From Actinoallomurus sp963850195 (GTDB taxonomy: Bacteria > Actinomycetota > Actinomycetes > Streptosporangiales > Streptosporangiaceae), in contig CAWKKD010000004.1 of NCBI GenBank assembly GCA_963850195.1, positions 434,001 to 498,000 of the forward strand: a stretch of DNA of 64,000 nt, in the 5' to 3' direction. Both the position numbers and the translations under genes were made by a program. The notes below the pieces were generated by a model. It made no database searches. It was given only the letters and a program-made list of their open reading frames with translations, and was not told the origin of the DNA. How positions within the stretch are numbered: position 1 is the first letter of the stretch; every line of letters begins with the position of its first letter. Shown here piece after piece: positions 56,853 through 64,000 of the stretch.

Positions 56853-58193
56853 ATGTACGTCGCAGACAGCCGCGCCGCGACCCAGAAGCAGGGTCCGCCC
56901 CGTCGCGGACCCCGGGCAGCCGCGATAGCCCCCGCCGTCTTCGCGCTCGGCGCGGTCAGCCTGATCACGGACATCTCATCAGAGATGATCACCGCGGTCC
57001 TGCCGCTCTACCTGGTCACCGAGCTGGGACTGTCCCCGCTCGGCTTCGGCGTTCTCGACGGTGTCTACAACGGGTTCAGTGCCGTCGTACGGCTCGTCGG
57101 CGGCCATCTCGCCGACCGGCGTGGCCATCACAAGACCGTCGCGGCGATCGGCTACTCCCTGTCGGCCGTGTGCAAGCCGCTGCTCCTGGTGTTTCACAGC
57201 CTGCCGCTGATCGGCGCCGTCCTGGCCACCGATCGCACCGGCAAGGGCCTGCGCACCGCCCCACGGGACGCGTTGATCTCGCTGGCGTCCGACCCGGAGA
57301 CACACGGCCGGGCGTTCGGCGTGCACCGGGCCATGGACACCGCGGGTGCGCTGCTGGGTCCGCTCGTGGCGTTCGTGATCCTGCAGCAGGCCACCCAGGG
57401 CTACGACGCGGTCTTCACCGTCAGTACGTGTGTGGCGGTCATCGGAGTCCTGGTCCTTCTGCTGTTCGTCCCGAACAGCCGGAACGTGACCCAGGGCCGC
57501 GCGTCGTCGGAGCCCTCCCCCGCACCTTCCGCCGAGTCGTCGTCCGATTCATCGCCGTCCGACTCTTCCGCTCCTGCCCAGCCCGCTCCCGCCTCCTCGA
57601 CGTCGCTCCGTGCCGCCCTGGCGTTGTTGCACCGACGCGACCTGCGCCGGCTGGCCGTGTGCGCGCTGCTGCTCGGGTTGGCGACGATCAGCGACTCGTT
57701 CGTGTACCTGGTGCTCCAGCGCCGTTTCAGCATCCCGAGCCAGTGGTTCGCGCTGATGCCGCTGGGTACGGCCGCCGCCTTCCTGACGCTCACCGTGCCG
57801 CTGGGCCGCCTCGCCGACCGGGTCGGACGCTGGCGGGTATTCCTGGCCGGGCATGCGGCTCTGCTGTGCGCGTACGGGCTACTGCTCACGTCCTCGCACA
57901 GCCAGGCACTCCCGTACGCCGTGCTCGCTCTGCACGGATCGTTCTACGCGGCCACCGACGGTGTGCTCATGGCCGCCGCGGCGGCCACCGTACCGGCGCG
58001 GCTTCGCTCCAGCGGTCTGGCGATCGTCCAGACCGGCCAGGCGGGTGCGCGATTCGCGTGCTCGCTCGCCTTCGGCGCCGCCTGGACGGCATGGGGCGAC
58101 CACACCGCGTTGACCGTGGCGGCCTTGGCCCTGGCGGCCGCCGTCGCGTCCACGATGTGGCTTCGCCCCACCGAACGCCGACCCGCCGTATGA
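56853..58193 (+). CDS. MFS transporter, 12-helix type
   Basis: 446 residues, about 12 hydrophobic helices in two halves joined by a Ser/Pro/Ala-rich cytoplasmic loop (about residues 210-250; SSEPSPAPSAESSSDSSPSDSS). Motif A is GGHLADRRGHHKTVAAIGYS and its second-half copy GRLADRVGRWRVFLAGH. LGAVSLITDISSEMITAVLPLYLV is the helix-1 signature of a drug/sugar-type family (DHA1/UhpC-like). Substrate unknown. Its start codon has little ribosome-site complementarity; the small ORF upstream may help. Followed by the beta-propeller gene on the same strand. Confidence 0.85.
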   Translation: MYVADSRAATQKQGPPRRGPRAAAIAPAVFALGAVSLITDISSEMITAVLPLYLVTELGLSPLGFGVLDGVYNGFSAVVRLVGGHLADRRGHHKTVAAIGYSLSAVCKPLLLVFHSLPLIGAVLATDRTGKGLRTAPRDALISLASDPETHGRAFGVHRAMDTAGALLGPLVAFVILQQATQGYDAVFTVSTCVAVIGVLVLLLFVPNSRNVTQGRASSEPSPAPSAESSSDSSPSDSSAPAQPAPASSTSLRAALALLHRRDLRRLAVCALLLGLATISDSFVYLVLQRRFSIPSQWFALMPLGTAAAFLTLTVPLGRLADRVGRWRVFLAGHAALLCAYGLLLTSSHSQALPYAVLALHGSFYAATDGVLMAAAAATVPARLRSSGLAIVQTGQAGARFACSLAFGAAWTAWGDHTALTVAALALAAAVASTMWLRPTERRPAV

Positions 58194-58263
58194 ACCGCGT
58201 TACGCCGACGCGGCAGGTGCACGTGCCGACACGAACCCCCGCTTCCCGTCTGAAGGATTCTGT

Positions 58264-59286
58264 ATGAGCAAGCGTGATCGCCTGGTGGTCCTTGTCTGTG
58301 CGGTGGTGGTCTTGGCCGCTGTCGCGGTCGGGTCCGTCCTGCACGCCTCGAGCCGTGCCGACCAGAAAAACCACGTGCGGCCGGGCGGACCTGGCGTCGT
58401 CGCCGGAAGTGTCTCGCTGGCCACGGGGACCCGACAGAACATGGCGTTCGTGAACACGGCGTGGGGCCCGCACCGCGACGAGCTCGCGACCGTTTCCGCC
58501 GCGGCCCCCGGAGGGACGCGCACCGCCTCCGGCATCAAGTGCGACCGTTTCTACACCGCGGCCGGCACCGGTATCTGCCTGCAGCTGGTACGGGGCACCC
58601 TCCGTAGTACGTATCGAGCCGTCATCCTGGATTCTCACCTGCGCGAGCTGCGCCACTATCCGCTCGCGGGCACCCCGACCCGCGCCCGGGTGTCACCGAG
58701 CGGACGGATGGTCGCCTGGACCGTCTTCATCAGCGGTGACTCTTATACGAGCACGAACATCTCGACCCGCACCGCCATCCTCGACACGCGGACCTGGACG
58801 TTGCAGGGCAACCTGGAGACGTATCGCATCACGAAGGACGGCCATTCCTACCAGTCCGCCGATGACAACTACTGGGGCGTGACCTTCGTCGACGACACGC
58901 ACTTCTATGCGACCCTGGCGACACACGGCAAGACCTATCTCGTACAGGGTGACGCCGCCGCGCACACGGTCCGGACGCTGCGCGAGAACGTCGAATGCCC
59001 GTCCGTTTCCCCCGACCACACCCGCGTCGCGTTCAAGAAGAGGGTGAAGGGAGCGTCGTCCGACGCGCACTGGCGGCTGTCGGTGCTGGATCTTCGCACG
59101 ATGCAGGAGACCCCGCTCTCCGAGCAGCGCAGCGTCGATGACCAGGCTGAATGGGCCGGCGCCAACACCGTCGTCTACGCCCTACCAGGGGACAACGGTG
59201 ACGATCTGTGGACCGTCCCGGCCGATGGCAAGGGGGCGCCGCGCCGGCTGCTTTCCGCCGGACTCTCGCCCGCGTACGTCGACTGA
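58264..59286 (+). CDS. Membrane-anchored beta-propeller (TolB/PD40-like) protein
   Basis: 340 residues. A single N-terminal helix (about residues 8-27; VLVCAVVVLAAVAVGSVL) anchors or exports a repeat protein whose blades carry the WD/PD40-like pattern: ARVSPSGRMVAWTVF, CPSVSPDHTRVAFKKR, LSVLDLRTMQETPLSEQ, DQAEWAGANTVVYALPGDNGDDLWTVPADG. These are TolB-type propeller blades that bind protein or ligand. No catalytic residues are apparent. GAAGG ribosome site 7 nt before ATG 58264. It follows the MFS gene by 70 bp and may be in its operon. Homologues are usually uncharacterised. Confidence 0.75.
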   Translation: MSKRDRLVVLVCAVVVLAAVAVGSVLHASSRADQKNHVRPGGPGVVAGSVSLATGTRQNMAFVNTAWGPHRDELATVSAAAPGGTRTASGIKCDRFYTAAGTGICLQLVRGTLRSTYRAVILDSHLRELRHYPLAGTPTRARVSPSGRMVAWTVFISGDSYTSTNISTRTAILDTRTWTLQGNLETYRITKDGHSYQSADDNYWGVTFVDDTHFYATLATHGKTYLVQGDAAAHTVRTLRENVECPSVSPDHTRVAFKKRVKGASSDAHWRLSVLDLRTMQETPLSEQRSVDDQAEWAGANTVVYALPGDNGDDLWTVPADGKGAPRRLLSAGLSPAYVD

Positions 59287-59417
59287 GAACGGCTCGGGCG
59301 GACCTCAAATCAGCATCGGGCGGCATTCTGTCAGAAACATTTACAAGGCCTAGGCGGAGATGTACTCTCCGGGCAACCCGATTGGGGTTACATATCACTT
59401 GAGCAGGAGATTGTGCA

Positions 59418-60290
59418 ATGCGAACTCCCCGACTGGCCCGAAGTCGTAGATTCACCCTTGCAACCTGTGTTGCAGCGACATTGCTGGCCACCACGACCGC
59501 CACCGTCAAGTCGTCGACCGCCGGTGCGGACGGGGCCATGCCCCGCCCGGATCACATCGTGATCGTCATGATGGAGAACAAGAACTACAACCAGATCATC
59601 GGATCGTCTGACGCGCCGTACATCAACACTCTGGCGCCATGGAGCGCGGTCGTCAGCGACTCCGTCGAGGTCACGCACCCGAGCCAGCCCAACTACATCG
59701 CACTGTTCTCCGGATCGACGCAGGGCGTGACCAACGATGACTGCCCCAAGAACTTCTCCGCCCCGAACCTCGGCTCGGAGCTGAACTCGGCGGGCCTCAG
59801 CTTCGCCGGGTACGCCGAGGACATGCCGGCCGAAGGCTCCACCGTCTGCAACCAGGGTGTCTACGCCCGCAAGCACAATCCGTGGGTCGACTTCGACAAC
59901 ATCCCGGCGTCGAGCAACCGCACGTGGCTCGAATTCCCGGCGGACTACAGCCAGCTGCCGACCGTTTCCATGGTCGTGCCGAACCTGTGCCAGGACATGC
60001 ACGACTGTAGCGTCAAGACGGGCGATAACTGGCTGTCCACGCGCATGTACCAGTACGCGAATTGGGCGCTCCAGAACAACAGCCTGCTCATCGTCACGTG
60101 GGACGAGAACAGCGCCGGGGACGATGGCACCAGGATTCCCACCCTCATTTACGGCGCGAATGTCGTTCCGGGCAACTACGCGAACTGGATCGACCACTAT
60201 TCGATCCTGCGAACGATCGAGGACATGTACGGCCTGCCCGTGCTCGGCGAGGCCGCGAACCGGCTGCCCATTTACTTCTGCTGGAGCTGA
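59418..60290 (+). CDS. Secreted phosphoesterase (acid phosphatase / phospholipase C-like, PF04185 type)
   Basis: 290 residues. Signal peptide: RTPRLARSRRFTLATCVAAT plus a hydrophobic core, ending near ADGAMP. The mature domain opens with DHIVIVMMENKNYNQIIGSS (metal-ligand Asp and the conserved M-E-N-K motif), then THPSQPNYIALFSGS (nucleophile Ser/Thr position), GYAEDMPAEGSTVC, WLSTRMYQYANWALQNNSLLIVTWDENSAGDDGTRIPTLI (metal ligands, WDEN) and DHYSILRTIEDMYGLPVLG. It cleaves phosphate monoesters or phospholipids outside the cell. AGGAG 7 nt before the ATG. A strong terminator follows. Confidence 0.88.
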   Translation: MRTPRLARSRRFTLATCVAATLLATTTATVKSSTAGADGAMPRPDHIVIVMMENKNYNQIIGSSDAPYINTLAPWSAVVSDSVEVTHPSQPNYIALFSGSTQGVTNDDCPKNFSAPNLGSELNSAGLSFAGYAEDMPAEGSTVCNQGVYARKHNPWVDFDNIPASSNRTWLEFPADYSQLPTVSMVVPNLCQDMHDCSVKTGDNWLSTRMYQYANWALQNNSLLIVTWDENSAGDDGTRIPTLIYGANVVPGNYANWIDHYSILRTIEDMYGLPVLGEAANRLPIYFCWS

Positions 60291-60307
60291 CTCTTCTGCC
60301 ACTGAGT

Positions 60308-60342
60308 CCCGGTGGTCCGGCGGCCTCCGCCGGACCACCGGG
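60308..60342 (+). terminator. Very strong intrinsic terminator
   Basis: CCCGGTGGTCCGGCGG (60308-60323) pairs perfectly with its complement (60327-60342) around a 3-nt loop, 18 nt after the phosphoesterase stop. Isolates the phosphoesterase unit from the module downstream. Confidence 0.85.
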
Positions 60343-60484
60343 TCCACCTCACACCTCGCATTCCACCCCAAATCAACACGCAGTCTCAGGACATTGATGC
60401 GTGGAGCCGGAACAGGCACTCAAGAGCGGATACGATCGCGGCCGGGCTTGATTTCACAGCGCCGAAATATGTCCGGAGACGCCC

Positions 60485-60805
60485 ATGGTTGAGAGCTCAT
60501 CGTCGTCCTCCGGCACCACCTCGGGGCGCAGTGGATCACCTGCGACCCTCATGACGATCCTCTCCCGCCGCATCGACGACGCGGACCTGGGCGTCCTGCG
60601 CCGGGCCACGAAGGCCGCCCTGGCCGAATGCGACGAACAGCGGGCGAACGCCGGTCATCACGGGCCGCCCGACTCGGCCGTTCACCGGACCCTGGTCCGA
60701 GCGCTGGAGAACGTCGAGGAAGCGATCATCGACGCCCTTGGGGCCTGGCCCGCGATCGAGCAGGCCATCAGCCCCGACGGCGGATCCGACCCGCTCGGTT
60801 CATAG
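60485..60805 (+). CDS. Hypothetical small helical protein ahead of the HTH-Sel1 gene
   Basis: 106 residues. A Ser/Thr-rich start (VESSSSSSGTTSGRSGSP) is followed by helices MTILSRRIDDADLGVLRRATKAALAECD and AVHRTLVRALENVEEAIIDALGAWPAIEQAI. No known family. GGAG lies 6 nt before ATG 60485. It is the first gene of a three-gene stretch on one strand with 60806-61227 between it and the HTH-Sel1 gene, so the operon link is unproven. No export signal. Confidence 0.55.
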   Translation: MVESSSSSSGTTSGRSGSPATLMTILSRRIDDADLGVLRRATKAALAECDEQRANAGHHGPPDSAVHRTLVRALENVEEAIIDALGAWPAIEQAISPDGGSDPLGS

Positions 60806-61227
60806 CGAGCGCCGTCCGCGCGATACGTGCGGGAATCGCGGACCCGGCCGATCCCGGAATGAACAGCCGGCCGCAACGTGCCATCTGACACATACTAACG
60901 TGCATTTAATGCATAAACCATGCCTTAAATCACGCAATAGGCATGTTTCGGACGCGCCATCTCCAGATCACGAATCAAATCAGATCTTCGCCGGGCAGGA
61001 CCGCACCGATTGCCCTAGAGTCACCGATCATGTCATACCGAACGGTATTTGGTGTAGATCGACTTCGTTGCACAACAATGCGCATCTCCGCCTGACCTGC
61101 GACGACGTGCGGATGCGGGACGACTCGGAACACGTCGGAACGGCAACTTCGACACGGGCACTCCGAGCGAGGTGGCATAAATGTTCTACTGGGCCGACAG
61201 ACCGAAATGAGACGAGGAAAGCCGAGA
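60806..61227. other. About 420 bp intergenic with two palindromes
   Basis: Visibly lower in GC than most of the window. TGCATT-T-AATGCA (60901-60913) and ATACCG-AA-CGGTAT (61035-61048) are symmetric and operator-like; the second contains ACCGAACGGT, the heart of the paa operators. No gene supported; the region probably carries the promoter of the HTH-Sel1 gene. Confidence 0.5.
61035..61048. promoter_or_regulatory. Perfect-armed palindrome ATACCGAACGGTAT
   Basis: Six-base arms around AA, about 180 nt upstream of the HTH-Sel1 gene. Typical TetR-type half-site spacing; shares ACCGAACGGT with operator A of the paa cluster. Confidence 0.5.
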
Positions 61228-62310
61228 ATGACCGAACCCCGCAATGCGACGTACGCACATCACGACCTCGTCAAGAGCATGAACGATCTGCGGCGCTCGT
61301 CCGGGCAGCCGAGCCTGCGCGAGATACAGCGAGAGTCGGCCAAGGTCGCGAGCCTCTACTACGGACAAGGCTACAAAGACGCGGCGGAGCTGTCCCTCAC
61401 GGCGTTGTCCGACACTCTGAAGGGAAACCGCAAGAAGCCGCCCCGCTGGTCCTGGCTCGTCGTCTATGTGGTGACCTGCCGGACGATCGCCCGACGGTCA
61501 CCGGGACTTCGTGACGAGCTGAGCACGGAGGAGGTCCTCGCCGACTGGAACGAGCGGTTCACGGCCGCCGTGCGCGCGTCCGAGGAGGAGCCGCCCGCCG
61601 AACCACCGGCGCCAGGTGAGAACGGCAGGCATCCTCCCGCCGCCGCGAGCGCGGCGCACGACCGGGAAGCGGATGGACCGCACACCGATGCGGGAGAGCC
61701 GTCGAAACCCGATGCCACGGCGGAGATCCCTGAGGTCCAGCGCTCCGCACGCTCTCCGCGGCGGCCGACCTCGATCGAGGCGTTGACCCTGACCCAGCAG
61801 CGGCTGGCCGCGGCGTACGGCCCGCACGGGCTGGAACTGCTCACCGCGGCCGAGGATCATCGCCAGCCCGACGCCGCCTATCGGATCGGGCTGTTGCTCC
61901 TCCTGGACGGGAACCGGCACGAGGGATTCGCCTGGCTCATGCAGGCCGAGGACGACGGCCGGCACCCCCTCGCCACGCGACTGATCGAGGTCGGCACCCT
62001 GACCGACGCCGTCGAGCAGGCGGTCCAGCTCGGCGACTTCTCCGCACTCGCGGACGACCTGATCGCGGCGGCCGTCTACTACCGGCGAGCCGCCGTTCAC
62101 GGCCACCTCGACGCCACGATGAAGCTTTCGGTGACCTACGACCGGCTCGGCGATCAGGCCAACGCCGACCACTGGTACCGACGGGCGCTGAAGCGGCAGG
62201 ACGCCACCTTCGCACCGAAGGATCGGGTGCCACGGCATTCCCGGCCGTCGACCACCGAGCACGGCTCCCCGGAGTCCACGCCGCCGCAGGGCCTCCCCAT
62301 CCAGCGTTGA
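61228..62310 (+). CDS. HTH-like domain linked to Sel1/TPR repeats
   Basis: 360 residues from ATG 61228 (GAGGAAAG about 10 nt upstream; ATG 61207 also in frame). Residues 10-85 (LVKSMNDLRRSSGQPSLREIQRESAK, LSLTALSDTLKGNRKKPPRWSWLVVYVVTCRTIA) look like the XRE-type HTH found at the start of actinobacterial signalling proteins. An acidic Pro/Glu-rich linker (about 100-180) follows, then Sel1-like repeats: AAEDHRQPDAAYRIGLLLLLDGN, EGFAWLMQAEDDGRHPLATRLIE, AAVYYRRAAVHGHLDATMKLSVTYDRLGDQANADHWYRRALK. No enzymatic domain. Likely an adaptor or regulator for the next gene, 6 nt downstream. Confidence 0.7.
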   Translation: MTEPRNATYAHHDLVKSMNDLRRSSGQPSLREIQRESAKVASLYYGQGYKDAAELSLTALSDTLKGNRKKPPRWSWLVVYVVTCRTIARRSPGLRDELSTEEVLADWNERFTAAVRASEEEPPAEPPAPGENGRHPPAAASAAHDREADGPHTDAGEPSKPDATAEIPEVQRSARSPRRPTSIEALTLTQQRLAAAYGPHGLELLTAAEDHRQPDAAYRIGLLLLLDGNRHEGFAWLMQAEDDGRHPLATRLIEVGTLTDAVEQAVQLGDFSALADDLIAAAVYYRRAAVHGHLDATMKLSVTYDRLGDQANADHWYRRALKRQDATFAPKDRVPRHSRPSTTEHGSPESTPPQGLPIQR

Positions 62311-62316
62311 CATCCG

Positions 62317-63078
62317 ATGATCACGGAAGGTGTTCGGCCGACCGCACCGAAGTGTTCCAGGGTGCTCCACCGCCCGGCGCGGCTCGTGACCGTACGCGAT
62401 CGTCCTCACATGAATCAGTTGCACCACCCGGCCACCGCGTACGGCATGCAGGCGTTGCACCACGCGATGTTCGCCGTCGACATCGTCGGCTTCGGCACCC
62501 GTCATGACGCGAGCGTTCAGCTGCATCTACGGGCGGCGATGTACCGGATCGTCGAACGAGCCTGCGATGCCGCCGGCCTGCGCTGGTCCGTCTGCTACCA
62601 CGAGGACCGCGGCGACGGTCTCTTCGTCATCGCCCCGCCGTGCATCAGCGCCGAGAGAGTCGTCGACGGGGTCATTCCCTACATTCGAGGCGCCCTCCAG
62701 GAACACAACAAGCTCGCCAGCGAGGCCGCGACGATCCAGCTGCGGGTCTCGGTGCACGCCGGCTACGTACGGTTCGACGGCAACGGGGCCTCCGGTCACG
62801 CCCTGATCCATCTGTTCCGGCTCCTGGACGCCGCGGCGTTCAAGACCGCGCTCCGGGCGAACGCGGGCGAACTCGGCCTGCTGGTCTCGAGCCACCTCTA
62901 CGACGAGGTCGTACGCCAGGGGCCGCGCCTCATCGACTCCGGCGCGTACCGCCATGTCTCCATCATCAACAAGGAGACCGACACCGGCGCGTGGCTGTGG
63001 CTCCCACCACCTCCCTTCGCTTCGGCCCCGACCCTCCTCACGCGACTTCAGCAACATCGTCGCGACGACATCGCCTAG
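62317..63078 (+). CDS. Divergent nucleotide-cyclase-fold protein
   Basis: 253 residues if ATG 62317 is used (ATG 62410 is an alternative that starts just before the domain). AMFAVDIVGFGTR with Asp55 and HEDRGDGLFVIAPP with Asp100 place it in the class III adenylate/guanylate cyclase fold with both metal Asp residues. The usual N-x-x-x-R of the catalytic helix (G-x-x-V-N-x-A-A-R-L) reads GHALIHLFRLL: the Arg is kept (Arg168), but Asn is replaced by Ile followed by His. It may be catalytically altered. Starts 6 nt after the HTH-Sel1 stop, so it is coupled to it. Confidence 0.72.
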   Translation: MITEGVRPTAPKCSRVLHRPARLVTVRDRPHMNQLHHPATAYGMQALHHAMFAVDIVGFGTRHDASVQLHLRAAMYRIVERACDAAGLRWSVCYHEDRGDGLFVIAPPCISAERVVDGVIPYIRGALQEHNKLASEAATIQLRVSVHAGYVRFDGNGASGHALIHLFRLLDAAAFKTALRANAGELGLLVSSHLYDEVVRQGPRLIDSGAYRHVSIINKETDTGAWLWLPPPPFASAPTLLTRLQQHRRDDIA

Positions 63079-63088
63079 ATCGCGCCGA

Positions 63089-63931
63089 TCACCGGACCCA
63101 GGTGCCGGTGAGGTCCTGGATCGCGGTGCCGTCGACGTCGGCGAGCTTCGTACCGACGAAGCCGCGCGCCTCGTCCGAGGTCTGGAGCCGGAACGGCGGC
63201 TCCGGGGCCGTCAGCGCGTGGACGATCGGGGCGGCCGCCTCCTCCGGGGTCTGTGCGTCGCCGAAGGCCTTCAGCGTCCGGTCGATGTAGGCGCCGAGCG
63301 CCGGGGCGTACGGTCCCGATGCCTCGAGGAGCGCCGGGACATCGACGTTGAGGCTCGCGACGAACTCGCTCCCGACCGCGCCGGGCTCCACGACGCTCAC
63401 GCGGACGCCGACGGTCGCGGCGACCGGCGCGAGCGACTCCATGAAGCCCTCGACCGCGAACTTGGCCGCGCAGTAGGCCTCGTTGAACGGCTGTCCGACG
63501 ACGCCGCCGACGCTGGTGACCGTGACGAGCCGGCCGCCGGAGGCACGCAGGTGCGGCATGGCGGCGCGGGTGACCGCCACGACACCGAAGTAGTTGACCT
63601 CCATGGCCGAACGCACGTCCTCCATGCTCGTACGTTCGGCGGTGCCCACGTATCCGGCGCCCGCGTTGTTGACCACGGCGTCGAGGCGGCCGTGTTCGGC
63701 GAGCACCTCGTCGAGGCACGCCGTGATGGTCTCCGGGCGTACGACGTCGAGCCGCCTCACCTCGATCAGCCCGTCGACCCCGGCCTCGGCGGCGGCCTTG
63801 CGCAGGGGTTCGGCCTTGGCGGTGTCGCGCATCGTGGCGATGACCCGGCGGCCGGTCCGTGCGGTGGCCACCGCCGCGGCGAGGCCGATGCCCGAGGAGG
63901 TGCCGGTGATGAGGACGATCTGGGGGGCCAT
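63089..63931 (-). CDS. Short-chain dehydrogenase/reductase
   Basis: 280 residues from ATG 63929-63931. Cofactor motif ITGTSSGIGLAAA (T-G-x-x-x-G-I-G), NNAG in AVVNNAGAGYVG, catalytic Ser in VTSVGGVVG and Y-x-x-x-K in EAYCAAKFA are all present. Residues around VSVVEPGAVGSEFVASLN shape the substrate side. SDR family of the oxidoreductase/YciK-like group; substrate unknown. The 70 bp upstream contain tandem palindromes (63960-64000) and a TATAGT -10 on the minus strand, so it is probably controlled by a divergent TetR/MarR-type regulator beyond the window edge. Confidence 0.88.
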   Translation of the reverse strand: MAPQIVLITGTSSGIGLAAAVATARTGRRVIATMRDTAKAEPLRKAAAEAGVDGLIEVRRLDVVRPETITACLDEVLAEHGRLDAVVNNAGAGYVGTAERTSMEDVRSAMEVNYFGVVAVTRAAMPHLRASGGRLVTVTSVGGVVGQPFNEAYCAAKFAVEGFMESLAPVAATVGVRVSVVEPGAVGSEFVASLNVDVPALLEASGPYAPALGAYIDRTLKAFGDAQTPEEAAAPIVHALTAPEPPFRLQTSDEARGFVGTKLADVDGTAIQDLTGTWVR

Positions 63932-63959
63932 GAGGGGTTCCCTTCGCAAGGCTGATTAT

Positions 63960-64000
63960 GTGCGTGCACACACACTATAGTCATTGCGTGCACACGCACG
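63960..64000. promoter_or_regulatory. Tandem TGCGTGCACACnCAC palindromes around a -10 box
   Basis: GTGCGTGCACACACAC (63960-63975) and TGCGTGCACACGCACG (63985-64000) flank ACTATAGT, whose minus-strand TATAGT is a plausible -10 for the SDR gene. Operator for an outward-facing regulator is the simplest reading; the right edge cuts the region. Confidence 0.6.

Noticed and set aside
56624..56992. Minus-strand frame overlapping the MFS start
   Set aside because: No ribosome site, no recognisable domain, covers the promoter region.
1..64000. tRNA, rRNA, CRISPR array, replication origin or riboswitch
   Set aside because: I looked for cloverleaf-like intergenic stretches, regularly spaced repeats, DnaA-box clusters and known leader motifs and saw none; a covariance-model scan would be the proper test.

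Overview
The window is chromosomal DNA of a very high-GC actinobacterium. Signs are dense tightly packed genes, many GTG and one TTG start, stop/start overlaps of the ATGA, GTGA and TGATG type, a SARP-type regulator, STAND ATPases, DUF6230/DUF6114 and three-helix-bundle small proteins, and GTTT...GGGTAG promoters of the actinobacterial SigB/SigF type. The abundance of CGTACG and GTAC-containing codon pairs points towards the Thermomonosporaceae/Streptosporangiales side (for example Actinomadura or Actinoallomurus), but that is an inference. I saw no rRNA, tRNA, CRISPR array or intact insertion sequence.

Region by region. 1-8.3 kb: a partial hemolysin-III-like gene, a coupled small-protein/membrane-protein pair, an ArsR-type and an Lrp-type regulator, an acyl-CoA dehydrogenase, a mannose-6-phosphate-isomerase-like enzyme divergent from an ECF sigma factor that overlaps an Ogt-Ada DNA-alkylation repair fusion, an MFS exporter and a small helical protein with a SigB-like promoter. 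8.3-13.4 kb: a wrecked quinone oxidoreductase, an Ftr1-like membrane pair, about 0.7 kb with no gene, an orphan type II thioesterase and a large glycerophosphotransferase-fold protein. 13.3-18.5 kb: two divergent STAND ATPases, one of them a SARP. 18.5-32.9 kb: a secreted NlpC/P60-like hydrolase, an ArsR-type regulator, a probably frameshifted membrane-anchored protein, and a stress-flavoured group: a second three-helix-bundle protein, a GH13 glucosidase, a SigB/SigF-type sigma factor, a Rho-N-like protein, an exopolyphosphatase, a YbdK-type ligase, an orphan histidine kinase, a gene with an in-frame stop, a methyltransferase-like protein and a membrane-anchored Mrr nuclease-like protein.

32.9-42.8 kb: an alpha/beta hydrolase divergent from a MocR regulator, an Lrp regulator divergent from an E1alpha-E1beta-E2 keto-acid dehydrogenase operon, an amidohydrolase, then a 160-bp MITE whose target-site duplication forms the stop codon of a DUF6114 gene paired with DUF6230. 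43.1-52.6 kb: a phenylacetate catabolism cluster (TetR, thiolase, PaaF, PaaH, PaaZ, PaaABCDE) in three transcription units, each preceded by a similar TGACyGAACG-type palindrome that probably binds the divergent TetR protein. PaaK (ligase) and PaaG (epoxide isomerase) are not in the window.

52.6-64 kb: a methyltransferase, a decay zone with fragments of three unrelated genes, an ArsR-AHSA1 fusion with a DHFR-like reductase, a broken secreted protein, an MFS transporter, a beta-propeller protein, a secreted phosphoesterase, and a three-gene module (small helical protein, HTH-Sel1 protein, divergent nucleotide-cyclase-fold protein) that is the best candidate for an undescribed signalling or conflict system. 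The window ends in an SDR gene whose upstream region carries tandem palindromes.

Several genes differ from an expected intact version by one base (20840, 31210, 56320, and near 8700 and 8870). These are either true decay or base-calling errors.
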